Shown here: piece by piece, positions 7,930 through 16,596 of the stretch
How positions within the stretch are numbered: the first letter of the stretch is position 1
Layout: each line of letters starts with the position of its first letter
Source: Streptomyces sp. NBC_00178
Lineage (GTDB): Bacteria; Actinomycetota; Actinomycetes; Streptomycetales; Streptomycetaceae
Length of the DNA: 64,000 nucleotides
Reading direction: 5' to 3'
NCBI RefSeq assembly: GCF_036206005.1
Contig: NZ_CP108143.1
Span: forward strand, 6,477,501-6,541,500
Position numbers and translations under genes: made by a program
The notes under the pieces: generated by a model
Told to the model about the DNA's origin: nothing
The model's input: only the letters and a program-made list of their open reading frames with translations
Databases searched by the model: none

Positions 7930-10900
7930 TCAGAGACCCATGCCCTGCATCGTCCGCTCCAGGGAGTCCGCGTACAGCCGGGCTCCTCCGACCTTCGGGT
8001 GGAACGACTGCGCGGACGCACCGAGTTGGAGGATCGGCCAGTCGATGGCGGGCTCGTCGCTCTCCACCAGGTCCAGCACGATCCCGTGGACCTGCTCGGG
8101 ATCACCGCAGACGGCCTTGCCCGCGAAGTTCTGCGCGGGGTTGGAGTACCAGGCCTTGGCGCCGGCGGCCTTGGCGTCGTTCACGGCGCCCTGCATCTCG
8201 GTGGCGAGGGTGGCGGCCATGCCGTTCAGCCAGGGCGCCTCCTCCGTGCCGATGCCCGGGATGCACGATCCCGACCGCTCCAGCAGCGGCGGGTATCCCA
8301 TCAGCACGATCTTGGCGTTCGGAGCCTTCGCCTGGATCTTCTTCAGCGCGTCGGTGATGGCCGGCCGCACCCGCTCCTTCGCGAGACGCTCGGCCGCCAC
8401 ACCGATGTCCAGTCCCTGGTAGGCGGCGTCGTCCACCCGGGAGTCGTCGTCGTCGAACTTCTGGTTCTGGCACAGCGTCGGCCAGCCCACACCACCGAAG
8501 ATGCACTTCTGGATGATGTAGGCGAACCGGGCGTCGTTACCGCCGATCGAGATGGTCACCAGCGTGGTGTTCTGGTCGAGGTAGCCCTTGGACAGCTGGG
8601 GCAGCTCGCCGTTCTCGCCGACGGTCGCGATGTTGTACGTCCGGGCCCCGGAGCACGCGATCAGGTGGTAGTCCATCGCCGCCGACCTGCTGTCGTCCAT
8701 CGCCCCCACGGACGACGTACGTCCCGGGATCGTGGCCTGGCGCGACCACGCCTTGGTCGAGCGGTGGCAGGCGTCCCGCGTCGAGGGGTTGCTCGCGTCC
8801 CGGTAGTTCGTCTCCTTGTAGTAGTCGACGCCGCCCGCGGCCGAGGCGCCCTCACCCGAGGAGTAGGAGTCGCCCATCGCGACGACCATGTCCTTGGGCT
8901 TGGCCGACAGCGGCTGGAAACCCGCCGCGTCCCACGCGACGTCCTCCGACCCGCTGCCGTCGGCCGCGTGCGTGGAGAGGGAGATCTTCGGGGTGGAGGT
9001 GAACTGGAACACCCCGAGGGAGACCCACTTGTTCTCCCCGACGCGCTGCGGGTGCACGCGCACCGGGCTCGTGCTGTTCGTACCGGAGACGGTGTACGAG
9101 GCCTGCCGGGTGTGGGCGCCGTGGTCGGGCAGGTGCACCCAGACCCTGGCCCAGCCGGTCATGCCGTTGGTCAGCGTCCAGGTGCCGGTGGTGCGCATCC
9201 GGGCGCCCTCGGTGGTCGCCTGGTTCCTCGTGTGCGAGAACCAGAAGTGGTTGCCGTAGCCGGCCCCGATCTGATGGGTGTCGATCTTGCCCGGGTAGTT
9301 GGCGCCGTCGGCCGTGAAGGTGAAGCCGAAGCTGCCCGGTGAGGTCGTCGCCCCGCAACTTCGTCCCGACGAGCCCGCGGGTGTCACGCCCGAGGCCACG
9401 TCGTCGATCACGTACGTCCCCGAGGGCAGGCCGCTGGAGCACCGGGGCGGGTAGGCGTTGCCGTCCGGCTGCTCCGGGTAGGTGGCGTCGAAGCGGTGCA
9501 GGGCGTATCCGCAGGCGCCGCCCGCGCAGCTCTTCCAGCTGCTCTTCTTGTTCCACCAGCAGTGCAGGAAGAACTCGTCGGCCGGGTTGTTGAGCTGGCA
9601 CGCGCCGTTGGTGTCGGTGTCACCGTCCTTGATCTTGGCCGGGTCGCAGTTGTTGGACGTGTCGCAGAACTGTCCGACGGGCGGCTTGGCCCGCGTGCGC
9701 TGGTCCGTGGCGGTCCACCAGGCGGCCCGGTAGCCGGGCTGGAAGTCGCCCGGGGCGAACATCGCGGAGATCGGGCGGGCGGCCCAGCCGATCACCTTCT
9801 CCTGGTAGGGCCAGTCCTGGGGGTGGGCGGCGTGCGAGTAGTCGTCCCCGCCGCCCGAGTTCTCCAGGAACGGGGTGCGGTTGGCCTTCCACAGCGCGTT
9901 GGCCGGGTTGTTGGTGTAGCCGACGCCCCAGTGGCCACCGTGCGAACCGGCGCTGGACTGCGGGTAGAAGCCGGAGTTGTAGGCCCAGAGCGCGAAGAAC
10001 CAGTTCTCGATGTACGAGGGGCCGCCGTCGTTGACGGTCATCCCCGCGCTGTACGTCTGGTTCCACTTGTCGACGAGGATGTTGACACCCGCGGCGATGT
10101 TGGCCGTGTAGTCGAGGGCCACCGCCTCCTGCTTCTGGACGGACAGCGCGGTCTCGCCCGGCTTCTCGTGACCCGCCTTGCGCATGCCGTCGGTCACCTG
10201 GACGATGCCGTAACCGCAGTCGGCGTTGGCCCAGTTGATCGCCCACGGGTCCGGGGCCTGGCCGTCGGATCCGTGGCTGATGCCGTAGAAGTTGCCGATC
10301 AGGGTGTTCGCCGTGACGCCCGGGACCGCGAAGCGGGTGGCCTGCCACATGTTGGATTCCTGGGCGGTGACGCCCAGCATCACCTGCGCCGGGATGTGGT
10401 ACTCGTCGGCCGCGTCAGGGGCGCCGTTGGGGTCGCCCGCCATGGTCTTGAGGGGGAAGAGGGACTGCGGCTGGTAGGCCGACATCCCGGTGTTCTTCCA
10501 GTTGGCGGCGCGCGAGACGTGCGAGTTCAGCTTGCCGACCACGGCCTGGTCGACCGCCCACTCGACCTGGCGCGGGGTCGGCTGGAAGGCCTGCTTGCGG
10601 ACGTCCCCGCGCGCCACCGAGCAGTAGCGCTCGTCCTCGACGGGGTTGGTGGGCGAGCCGGCGGCGAGCCTCGGGGACGCCGCGGCCGTCCCGGTCCCGC
10701 GGGTCAGCGCCGGGGACGTCGCGAGACCCGCGGCCGTCCTGGCGGTGGAGCCCACGGCCGTGCCGGGCCGGGCGTCCAGGGTGACGTTGCGGCCGGTCTC
10801 CAGGAGCTTCATCGTGGTCCGCGCGGTGCGTGCGGAGGCGGCCTCCTGGGGGGAGATCCGGGAGTCCTTGCCGTCGGCCCAGGCGGTGGTGACGGCGGCC

Positions 10901-11991
10901 TCCCCCCGGGTGGACAGGGCGGCGCCCTTGGCCACTCCCGCGGGCATGCGCACGGACGACGGCAGGGTGCCCGCTGCCTCGGCCTCGCCCGTGACGTACA
11001 CCGTGCCGGTGCGGGCCGAGCGGGCCAGGTCGAAGTCGGTGAGCGCGCCGGTGGCGAGGCGCTGGGTGACGCCGGCGGCCTTGGCGGCGCCGAACAGCGC
11101 CGCCGGGGCGCGCCGGACCTCGGCCCGCTCGGTGCCGGACCCCGCGGCAGGGGCGGTGCGGTCGATGTAGACGACCGAGCCGTCGGCGGCGGCGGTGAGC
11201 TGGAAGGGCGCGGTGGCGGCCTTCGTGGCGACGCGCACGTCACCGGAGGGCGCCACCCGGACCAGGCGCGAGCCCTGCGCGGCGGCGTAACCGTCGGCGA
11301 GGGGGACGGCGGACGTGACCTGGCCGGGCAGGTCCAGCGGCTTCGCCGCCTTTCCGCTCGCCGTGTCCACTCCCACGAGCCGGGTCTCGTTGCGCTTCGA
11401 CGCGTCGTCGGAGAACTGCGAGAAGACGGCCTTCTCGGTCGTGCCGCAGCCGGGTGAGAAGTAGCTCAGGCTGGACTGGACGGGGAGCTTGGTGACCGCG
11501 CCGGTCGTCAGGTCCACGACCGCGGTGAAGGCGCCGCGGGTCATCAGCTCCGGTTTGTTGGTGAAGGTGCGGGGTGCGTACGTGACGGCCGCGCGCTTGC
11601 CGGAGGCGGTGAGGCAGGCGTTGCCGATCCAGGTGTCCGTGTCGAAGCCCGGCTCGGACAGGGTCGCGGCGGTCCGCCAGCGGTAGCCGTCCTCGGCGGC
11701 GGCGACCATGACGTGGAAGCCGGTGGCGTCACCCGAGGTGGTCCAGGCCAGGTCGTCGGAGGTGCGGTATCCGGATCCGAGCAGCGCCGTGCGGTCGTCG
11801 GCGGGGACGGCCTCGGGGAGCTCGGCCGGACCGGGCTTCGCGGCGTCCGCCCGGTCCTTCTGGGTCCAGCCCTGGGCGGCACCCGGGGGAGGGGTGGGGG
11901 ATTTCGCCATCGACACCGACGGGTAGCCCGCCAGCAGCGCCGTCGCGGCGATGGTAATGACGGGTACATGCCATCTTTTTCTTCGGGACAC
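7930..11991 (-). CDS. Large secreted multidomain protein: transglycosylase-like, golvesin-like and SGNH esterase domains
   Basis: 1353 aa. The N-terminus (MSRRKRWHVPVITIAATALLAG) is a signal peptide. Residues about 40-450 look like beta-propeller or repeat sequence, and about 520-650 form a lysozyme/lytic-transglycosylase-like segment with a candidate catalytic Glu in VTAQESNMWQ. About 880-1035 resembles a golvesin C-terminal-like beta domain (YGNHFWFSHT, WVSLGVFQF), and about 1035-1350 is an SGNH hydrolase with block I GDSYSSGEG, block III GGND and the C-terminal FHP histidine block. It probably acts on cell-wall or extracellular polymers. The start is a GTG at 11991, giving a proper signal peptide after GGAAAGG. 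It lies between ccaR and oppA1 with a divergent 229-bp promoter region shared with oppA1. It is not a known clavulanate gene, so its role in the cluster is unknown. Confidence 0.82.
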   Translation of the reverse strand: MSRRKRWHVPVITIAATALLAGYPSVSMAKSPTPPPGAAQGWTQKDRADAAKPGPAELPEAVPADDRTALLGSGYRTSDDLAWTTSGDATGFHVMVAAAEDGYRWRTAATLSEPGFDTDTWIGNACLTASGKRAAVTYAPRTFTNKPELMTRGAFTAVVDLTTGAVTKLPVQSSLSYFSPGCGTTEKAVFSQFSDDASKRNETRLVGVDTASGKAAKPLDLPGQVTSAVPLADGYAAAQGSRLVRVAPSGDVRVATKAATAPFQLTAAADGSVVYIDRTAPAAGSGTERAEVRRAPAALFGAAKAAGVTQRLATGALTDFDLARSARTGTVYVTGEAEAAGTLPSSVRMPAGVAKGAALSTRGEAAVTTAWADGKDSRISPQEAASARTARTTMKLLETGRNVTLDARPGTAVGSTARTAAGLATSPALTRGTGTAAASPRLAAGSPTNPVEDERYCSVARGDVRKQAFQPTPRQVEWAVDQAVVGKLNSHVSRAANWKNTGMSAYQPQSLFPLKTMAGDPNGAPDAADEYHIPAQVMLGVTAQESNMWQATRFAVPGVTANTLIGNFYGISHGSDGQAPDPWAINWANADCGYGIVQVTDGMRKAGHEKPGETALSVQKQEAVALDYTANIAAGVNILVDKWNQTYSAGMTVNDGGPSYIENWFFALWAYNSGFYPQSSAGSHGGHWGVGYTNNPANALWKANRTPFLENSGGGDDYSHAAHPQDWPYQEKVIGWAARPISAMFAPGDFQPGYRAAWWTATDQRTRAKPPVGQFCDTSNNCDPAKIKDGDTDTNGACQLNNPADEFFLHCWWNKKSSWKSCAGGACGYALHRFDATYPEQPDGNAYPPRCSSGLPSGTYVIDDVASGVTPAGSSGRSCGATTSPGSFGFTFTADGANYPGKIDTHQIGAGYGNHFWFSHTRNQATTEGARMRTTGTWTLTNGMTGWARVWVHLPDHGAHTRQASYTVSGTNSTSPVRVHPQRVGENKWVSLGVFQFTSTPKISLSTHAADGSGSEDVAWDAAGFQPLSAKPKDMVVAMGDSYSSGEGASAAGGVDYYKETNYRDASNPSTRDACHRSTKAWSRQATIPGRTSSVGAMDDSRSAAMDYHLIACSGARTYNIATVGENGELPQLSKGYLDQNTTLVTISIGGNDARFAYIIQKCIFGGVGWPTLCQNQKFDDDDSRVDDAAYQGLDIGVAAERLAKERVRPAITDALKKIQAKAPNAKIVLMGYPPLLERSGSCIPGIGTEEAPWLNGMAATLATEMQGAVNDAKAAGAKAWYSNPAQNFAGKAVCGDPEQVHGIVLDLVESDEPAIDWPILQLGASAQSFHPKVGGARLYADSLERTMQGMGL

Positions 11992-12220
11992 GTTCGGCTC
12001 GCCTTTCCTGCGTACACCCGCGTCGCGCGTGGGGGGAAGCGGGCGTCCGCTTCGCACGTGGGGGACGCGAGCACATCAGCCGGACCTCTCCACCCCCTCT
12101 CACCCCTCTCTCCCGCTATACCGACCCGCGGTCGGCTATGCGCCCGTGCCCGCCCGCGGCGCACCGGAGCCCCGCACCGCCGCAGAATGGCGCGGAAATC
12201 ACCGCGAGAAGGGCTGGGAC

Positions 12221-13882
12221 ATGGAGACCGAACAGTCGGGCAGCACCGGCTTCGACGCCGCCGTCGACGGCGTGTTCGCCCCCACCGACAAGCCGGGCGG
12301 GACCCTCCGCCTGGTGCGTACCGACGACTTCGACTCGCTCGATCCCGGCAATACCTACTACGCCTACACCTGGAACTTCCTCCGCCTGATAGGCCGGACC
12401 CTGGTCACCTTCGACACGGCGCCCGGCAAGGACGGCCAGCGGCTGGTTCCCGACCTCGCCGAGTCGCTGGGCGAGAGCTCGGACGGCGGCCGGACCTGGA
12501 CCTACCGGCTGCGACCCGGCCTGCGTTACGAGGACGGCACCCCGGTCGTCGCCGCGGACGTCAAGTACGCGATCGCCAGGAGCAACTACGGCACGGACGT
12601 GCTGGGCGTCGGCCCCACGTACTTCCGCCACCTCCTCGGCACCGACTACGGCGGCCCGTGGCGCGAACCGGAGGTGGACGGCCCGGTCACCGTGGAGACG
12701 CCCGACGACCGCACCCTGGTCCTGAAGCTGAACGAGCCCTTCGCCGGCATGGACCTGCTCGCCACCATGCCGAGCACCACACCCGTTCCGAGGGACCGCG
12801 ACACCGGCATCGGCTACCGGCTCGGCCCCGTCGCGACCGGTCCGTACCGCGTGGAGTCCTACGAGCGCGGCAAGCTCGTGGTCCTCGAGCGCAACCCGCA
12901 CTGGGACCCGGAGACCGACCCCGTGCGCCGGCAGCGCGCCGAACGCATCGAGGTGCACCTGGGCAAGGACCCGCACGAGGTGGACCTCATGCTGCTCTCC
13001 GGCCAGGCGCACATCGACCTCGCGGGCTTCGGCGTGCAGCCCGCGGCCCAGGAGCGCATCCTGGCCGACCCCGGACTCCGCGCCAACGCGGACAACCCGC
13101 TGACCGGCTTCACCTGGATCTACTGCCTCTCCAGCCGGATCACGCCGTTCGACAACGTGCACTGCCGCCGCGCCGTGCAGTTCGCCACGGACAAGGCGGC
13201 CATGCAGGAGGCGTACGGCGGGTCCGTGGGCGGGGACATCGCCACCACGATCCTGCCGCCGACCATCGACGGCTACCAGCCGTTCGACCGCTACCCCGTC
13301 GGTGAGGACAGCACCGGGGACCTCGACGCGGCCCGCGCCGAACTGGCCCTCGCCGGCATGCCGGACGGGTTCCGCACGAAGATCGCGGCGCGCAAGGACC
13401 GCCTCAAGGAGTACCGGGCGGCCGAGGCGCTGGCGGCGGGACTGGCCCGCGTCGGCATCGAGGCCGAGGTGCTGGACTTCCCGTCCGGCGACTACTTCGA
13501 CCGGTACGGCGGCAGCCCCGAGTACCTGCGCGAGCACGGCATCGGGATCATCATGTTCGGCTGGGGGGCGGACTTCCCCGACGGCTACGGCTTCTTCCAG
13601 CAGATCGTCGACGGCCGCGCCATCAAGGAGCGCGGCAACCAGAACATGGGCGAGCTGGACGACCCGGAGATCAACGGCCTGCTCGACCAGGGGGCCGTCA
13701 GCGCCGACCCGGAGGAGCGCGCGGCGATCTGGCACCGCATCGACCGGCTGACCATGGACCACGCCGTGATCGTGCCCTACCTCTACCCGCGCTCCCTGCT
13801 CTACCGCCACCCCGACGCCCGCAACGTGTTCGTCACGGGGTCCTTCGGGATGTACGACTACGTGGCGCTGGGAGCACGCTGA
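12221..13882 (+). CDS. oppA1: Oligopeptide-binding-like protein OppA1 of the clavulanate cluster
   Basis: 553-aa family 5 extracellular solute-binding protein (SBP_bac_5), close to S. clavuligerus OppA1. Conserved features include GGTLRLV near residue 27, the DLAES...WTYRLRPG segment near 85-115, DVKYAIAR, and the C-terminal YLYPRSLLY. In S. clavuligerus its loss stops clavulanic acid and leads to clavam accumulation. Ligands such as arginine or bradykinin-like peptides have been bound in structures, but the pathway role is not established. There is no signal peptide or lipobox at this start, and the in-frame upstream extension does not supply one, so a cytoplasmic role is possible. The ATG follows GAGAAGGG. 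It is followed by a terminator and convergent claR. Confidence 0.93.
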   Translation: METEQSGSTGFDAAVDGVFAPTDKPGGTLRLVRTDDFDSLDPGNTYYAYTWNFLRLIGRTLVTFDTAPGKDGQRLVPDLAESLGESSDGGRTWTYRLRPGLRYEDGTPVVAADVKYAIARSNYGTDVLGVGPTYFRHLLGTDYGGPWREPEVDGPVTVETPDDRTLVLKLNEPFAGMDLLATMPSTTPVPRDRDTGIGYRLGPVATGPYRVESYERGKLVVLERNPHWDPETDPVRRQRAERIEVHLGKDPHEVDLMLLSGQAHIDLAGFGVQPAAQERILADPGLRANADNPLTGFTWIYCLSSRITPFDNVHCRRAVQFATDKAAMQEAYGGSVGGDIATTILPPTIDGYQPFDRYPVGEDSTGDLDAARAELALAGMPDGFRTKIAARKDRLKEYRAAEALAAGLARVGIEAEVLDFPSGDYFDRYGGSPEYLREHGIGIIMFGWGADFPDGYGFFQQIVDGRAIKERGNQNMGELDDPEINGLLDQGAVSADPEERAAIWHRIDRLTMDHAVIVPYLYPRSLLYRHPDARNVFVTGSFGMYDYVALGAR

Positions 13883-13887
13883 CCCCG

Positions 13888-13923
13888 CGCGGTGCGGCCG
13901 GCGGACCCGTCGGCCGCACCGCG
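13888..13923. terminator. Terminator between oppA1 and claR
   Basis: Arms of 13 bp (CGCGGTGCGGCCG and its complement) flank a 10-nt loop immediately after the oppA1 stop. It lies before the end of convergent claR and probably serves both. Confidence 0.75.
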
Positions 13924-13926
13924 GCC

Positions 13927-15399
13927 TCAGCCCCGGCCGGCGACCGCGGGCCGCACCGCCCCGCGGTCGGCCGCGGCCCGTCCCGGGCGCACCGCACCGC
14001 CCCGGGGAGTCCGGTGCGTCCGGCGCTGCGCACTGCCGGACGGTTCGGCGGCCGGCGGCGTGTCCGCCGGGAGCGCGCCCACCGCCCGTAGCTCGGCCTC
14101 GAATCCGGCCAGCCCCGCCAGGAACTGACGCGTCGGCGCCGTCAGGTCGGTCCCGCGAGAACTGCGCACCAACAGCCTTGCTCCGAGACGGAGTTCGAGG
14201 CGGTGAATGCGCCGGGTCAGGGCCGACTGGCTGATCGAGAGGACGGCCGCGGCGCGGTTGATGCTGCCGTTGTCGGCGACCGCGCGCAGCAGATGAAGGT
14301 CCTCCACGTCGATCCGGACCGACTCGTCGGGCAGGGCCGGCGGGGCCTGGAGACCGCTGGCGGCCGCATCCGTGCGCCGCTCCAGTGCCGCACGCTGTCC
14401 GCGCAGCCAGTCGGCCCACCACGGATCGCGCAGCATGTCCCCGTGCTGCGCGGTGAACCTGCTGAGGCAGCGGGCCGTGAGCAGCGCCGCCAACTGCTGT
14501 GCCAGCGACCCGGGGACGACGGCTGGATCGACGAGCAGCCCCGCGGCCCGCCTCGGCCGCTCCACCAGCGAGCGGCGCACCAGGGAGGGCGCGAACACCG
14601 CCGGGCAGGCCGGGGAGCCCAGGCCGACCGCGTCGCCGCGCCGCAGCATCCCCCGCGCGACCGACGCGCCGGTGACCTGGATGCGGGCGGGCGGCGTGAG
14701 GCCCGCCGACCGGTAGACCCCGCTCACCAGCACCTCCGACTCCGGCCCGGCCTCCGACACCCAGTTCTCGTCGCGGAGATCGGCGAGGGAGAGCGCGTCG
14801 CGGCCGGCCAGCGGATGGCCCAGGGGCAGCGTCACCCACAGGGGGTCGTCCAGGACCTCGTACGTCCGCACGGTCCGCTCCACGCCGTGCGAGAGGGCGC
14901 TGAGCCCCCAGGTGTGCGCGGCGTCCACCCGGTACCCGTCGAGCTGCCGGAGCACCTGCCCCGGCGTGTCGTGGCTGACCGACAGGAGGATGCCGAGGGA
15001 GTCGGCCGCGTCCTCGACCAGGTCCTCCATCAGCGGTTCGGCGGTGGCGATGTTCAGGATGCGGGGGGCGTTCAGCGCCTCCGCGCCCCGCCCGTAGATG
15101 TCCGTCTGCACGGCCTGGTCGACCTGGCGGAAGAACCGCCGTCCGGCGACGAGCACCCGCGCGCCGTCCGGGCTGAGCCGGGCGGTACGCGCGTCGCGCA
15201 GCGTCAGCGTCAGCCCCGTCGCGTGGTCCAGCCGGTCCAGCCGGCGCTGCGCGGCCGGAGGTCTCAGCCCCGCTCTGCGAGCGGCTTCGGCCAGGTCACC
15301 GCACTGTCCGATCGCGTCCAGCAGCCGCAGATCCGGACGCGACAGGGGCAGACGCGTCAGCCGGTCGGGGACGGAGGGCACGTGTATCGCAGAAGGCAC
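13927..15399 (-). CDS. claR: LysR-type activator of late clavulanate genes, ClaR
   Basis: 490-aa regulator with an unusual architecture also reported for S. clavuligerus ClaR: a LysR-like helix-turn-helix at each end. The N-terminal one covers about residues 22-65 (DLAEAARRAGLRPPAAQRRLDR) and the C-terminal one about 366-425 (NGSINRAAAVLSISQSALTRR). Between them is a LysR substrate-binding-like region. ClaR activates the late genes that convert clavaminic acid to clavulanic acid. It is longer than the S. clavuligerus protein (about 431 aa), the surplus including a disordered Arg/Ala-rich tail after residue 445. No in-frame TTA codon was seen. It is transcribed leftward, downstream of car with a hairpin in the 210-bp gap, so it may have its own promoter as well as read-through. 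Confidence 0.92.
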   Translation of the reverse strand: MPSAIHVPSVPDRLTRLPLSRPDLRLLDAIGQCGDLAEAARRAGLRPPAAQRRLDRLDHATGLTLTLRDARTARLSPDGARVLVAGRRFFRQVDQAVQTDIYGRGAEALNAPRILNIATAEPLMEDLVEDAADSLGILLSVSHDTPGQVLRQLDGYRVDAAHTWGLSALSHGVERTVRTYEVLDDPLWVTLPLGHPLAGRDALSLADLRDENWVSEAGPESEVLVSGVYRSAGLTPPARIQVTGASVARGMLRRGDAVGLGSPACPAVFAPSLVRRSLVERPRRAAGLLVDPAVVPGSLAQQLAALLTARCLSRFTAQHGDMLRDPWWADWLRGQRAALERRTDAAASGLQAPPALPDESVRIDVEDLHLLRAVADNGSINRAAAVLSISQSALTRRIHRLELRLGARLLVRSSRGTDLTAPTRQFLAGLAGFEAELRAVGALPADTPPAAEPSGSAQRRTHRTPRGGAVRPGRAAADRGAVRPAVAGRG

Positions 15400-15504
15400 G
15401 GACGGCTTCCTTACGGTTATGGATGACGCCTCTTCTTCACCTGTGACGGCCTGATGCGGCTCACGTTAGGCAGGCGTTCTCTTCGCTCGCTCCTCTCACC
15501 CCCT

Positions 15505-15542
15505 AGCGGTCCCCGAGCGGTCCCCGAGCGGTCCCCGAGCGG
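15505..15542. repeat. 11-bp direct repeats upstream of claR
   Basis: AGCGGTCCCCG occurs three times in exact tandem (15505-15537), with the start of a fourth copy. It lies between the claR start and the car terminator. An 11-bp period places the copies on one helical face, the spacing used by SARP-type activators, though the repeats are GC-rich and may be fortuitous. Confidence 0.6.
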
Positions 15543-15567
15543 CCCGGACGGCCCCGGACAGCACGAA

Positions 15568-15596
15568 GGCGGGCACCGCGCAGTGCGGTGCCCGCC
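15568..15596. terminator. Hairpin downstream of car
   Basis: Perfect 12-bp arms (GGCGGGCACCGC and its complement) with a 5-nt loop, ending 14 bp past the car stop on the leftward strand. Probably terminates or attenuates car transcription before claR. Confidence 0.7.
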
Positions 15597-15609
15597 GTCG
15601 GGACGGGCC

Positions 15610-16353
15610 TCAGGCCTGGTCGGTGGGGCGGATGAAGATCTCGTTGACCGTGGCGTGCGGGGGAGCGGTGACGGCGTACAACACCGCCTCGGCGATGTCC
15701 TCGCTCTGCAACTGCCTGATCTTCGCGACGCGTTCGGTGATCGCCGCCTTGGACGGCGCGTGCGTGATGTGTTCCCGCAGCTCGGTCTCCACCGTGCCCG
15801 GCTCGATGACCACCACCCGCACCCCGCGTTCGGTCACCTCCTGCCGCAGCCCCTCGCTGAACCCGTTCACGGCGAACTTCGTGGCGTTGTAGACGGCGCT
15901 GCCCCGTCCCACCACCCGGGCGGCGATGGACGAGATCTGGACGATCGTGCCCTGGTTCCTGATCAGTTCGGGCAGGGCGGCGTGGGTCGTGTACATCAGG
16001 CCCATCACGTTGGTGTCCATCATCCGGGTCCAGTCCGTGGTGTCGGCGTCCTCCACAGGCCCCAGCAGCATCAGCCCCGCGTTGTTCACCAGGATGTCGA
16101 GCCGGCCGAGCGTGTCGACGGTGGTGCGCACGGCCGCGGCCACGGCCTGTTCGTCGGTGACGTCCAGTCCGAGGACCAGGACGGTGGCGCCCTTCGCCTC
16201 CAGTTCGGTGCGCAGTTCCTCGAGGCGGTCGAGGCGCCGTCCGGCGACGGCGACCGAGGCCCCGGCCCCCGCAAGGGCGCGTGCGGTGGCACGGCCGATT
16301 CCTGATCCCGCTCCTGTGACGAGCGCGACGTGTCCCTGTAGCGATGAACTCAT
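15610..16353 (-). CDS. car: Clavulanic acid dehydrogenase (clavaldehyde reductase)
   Basis: 247-aa short-chain dehydrogenase, the same length as the S. clavuligerus enzyme, which reduces clavaldehyde to clavulanic acid with NADPH as the last pathway step. The nucleotide-binding motif TGAGSGIG is at 13-20, NNAG at 90-93, the catalytic Ser at 141-142, and Tyr155 and Lys159 in YNATK. The segment LGPVEDADTTDWTRMMDTN and the C-terminal EIFIRPTDQA match the clavulanate enzyme closely. Two Arg at 39-40 after the second strand (AVAGRR) fit NADPH preference. The start ATG at 16353 is the conserved one. It is divergent from cyp across about 240 bp and upstream of claR. Confidence 0.95.
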   Translation of the reverse strand: MSSSLQGHVALVTGAGSGIGRATARALAGAGASVAVAGRRLDRLEELRTELEAKGATVLVLGLDVTDEQAVAAAVRTTVDTLGRLDILVNNAGLMLLGPVEDADTTDWTRMMDTNVMGLMYTTHAALPELIRNQGTIVQISSIAARVVGRGSAVYNATKFAVNGFSEGLRQEVTERGVRVVVIEPGTVETELREHITHAPSKAAITERVAKIRQLQSEDIAEAVLYAVTAPPHATVNEIFIRPTDQA

Positions 16354-16596
16354 GTGGTCCTCGTTCTCGGGGTGTTGGGCCGGACCGGGAATCCGGCCGA
16401 AAAGCGTCCGACGGTACGGCGCGCCGACCGTACCAGCCGGGTGTACGCACGGTGAACGGCCTTCGGCGGCCGTTGTTATGTGCGTTCGTGGCTTGTTATG
16501 CGGGTCGGGTCCCCCGAAGGGGAGGCCGGGCGGCGGGCGGTGAGGATGGGGCCGCTACTTCACGTCGGCATGCCCGTGCAGCGATAGGTGGGACCC

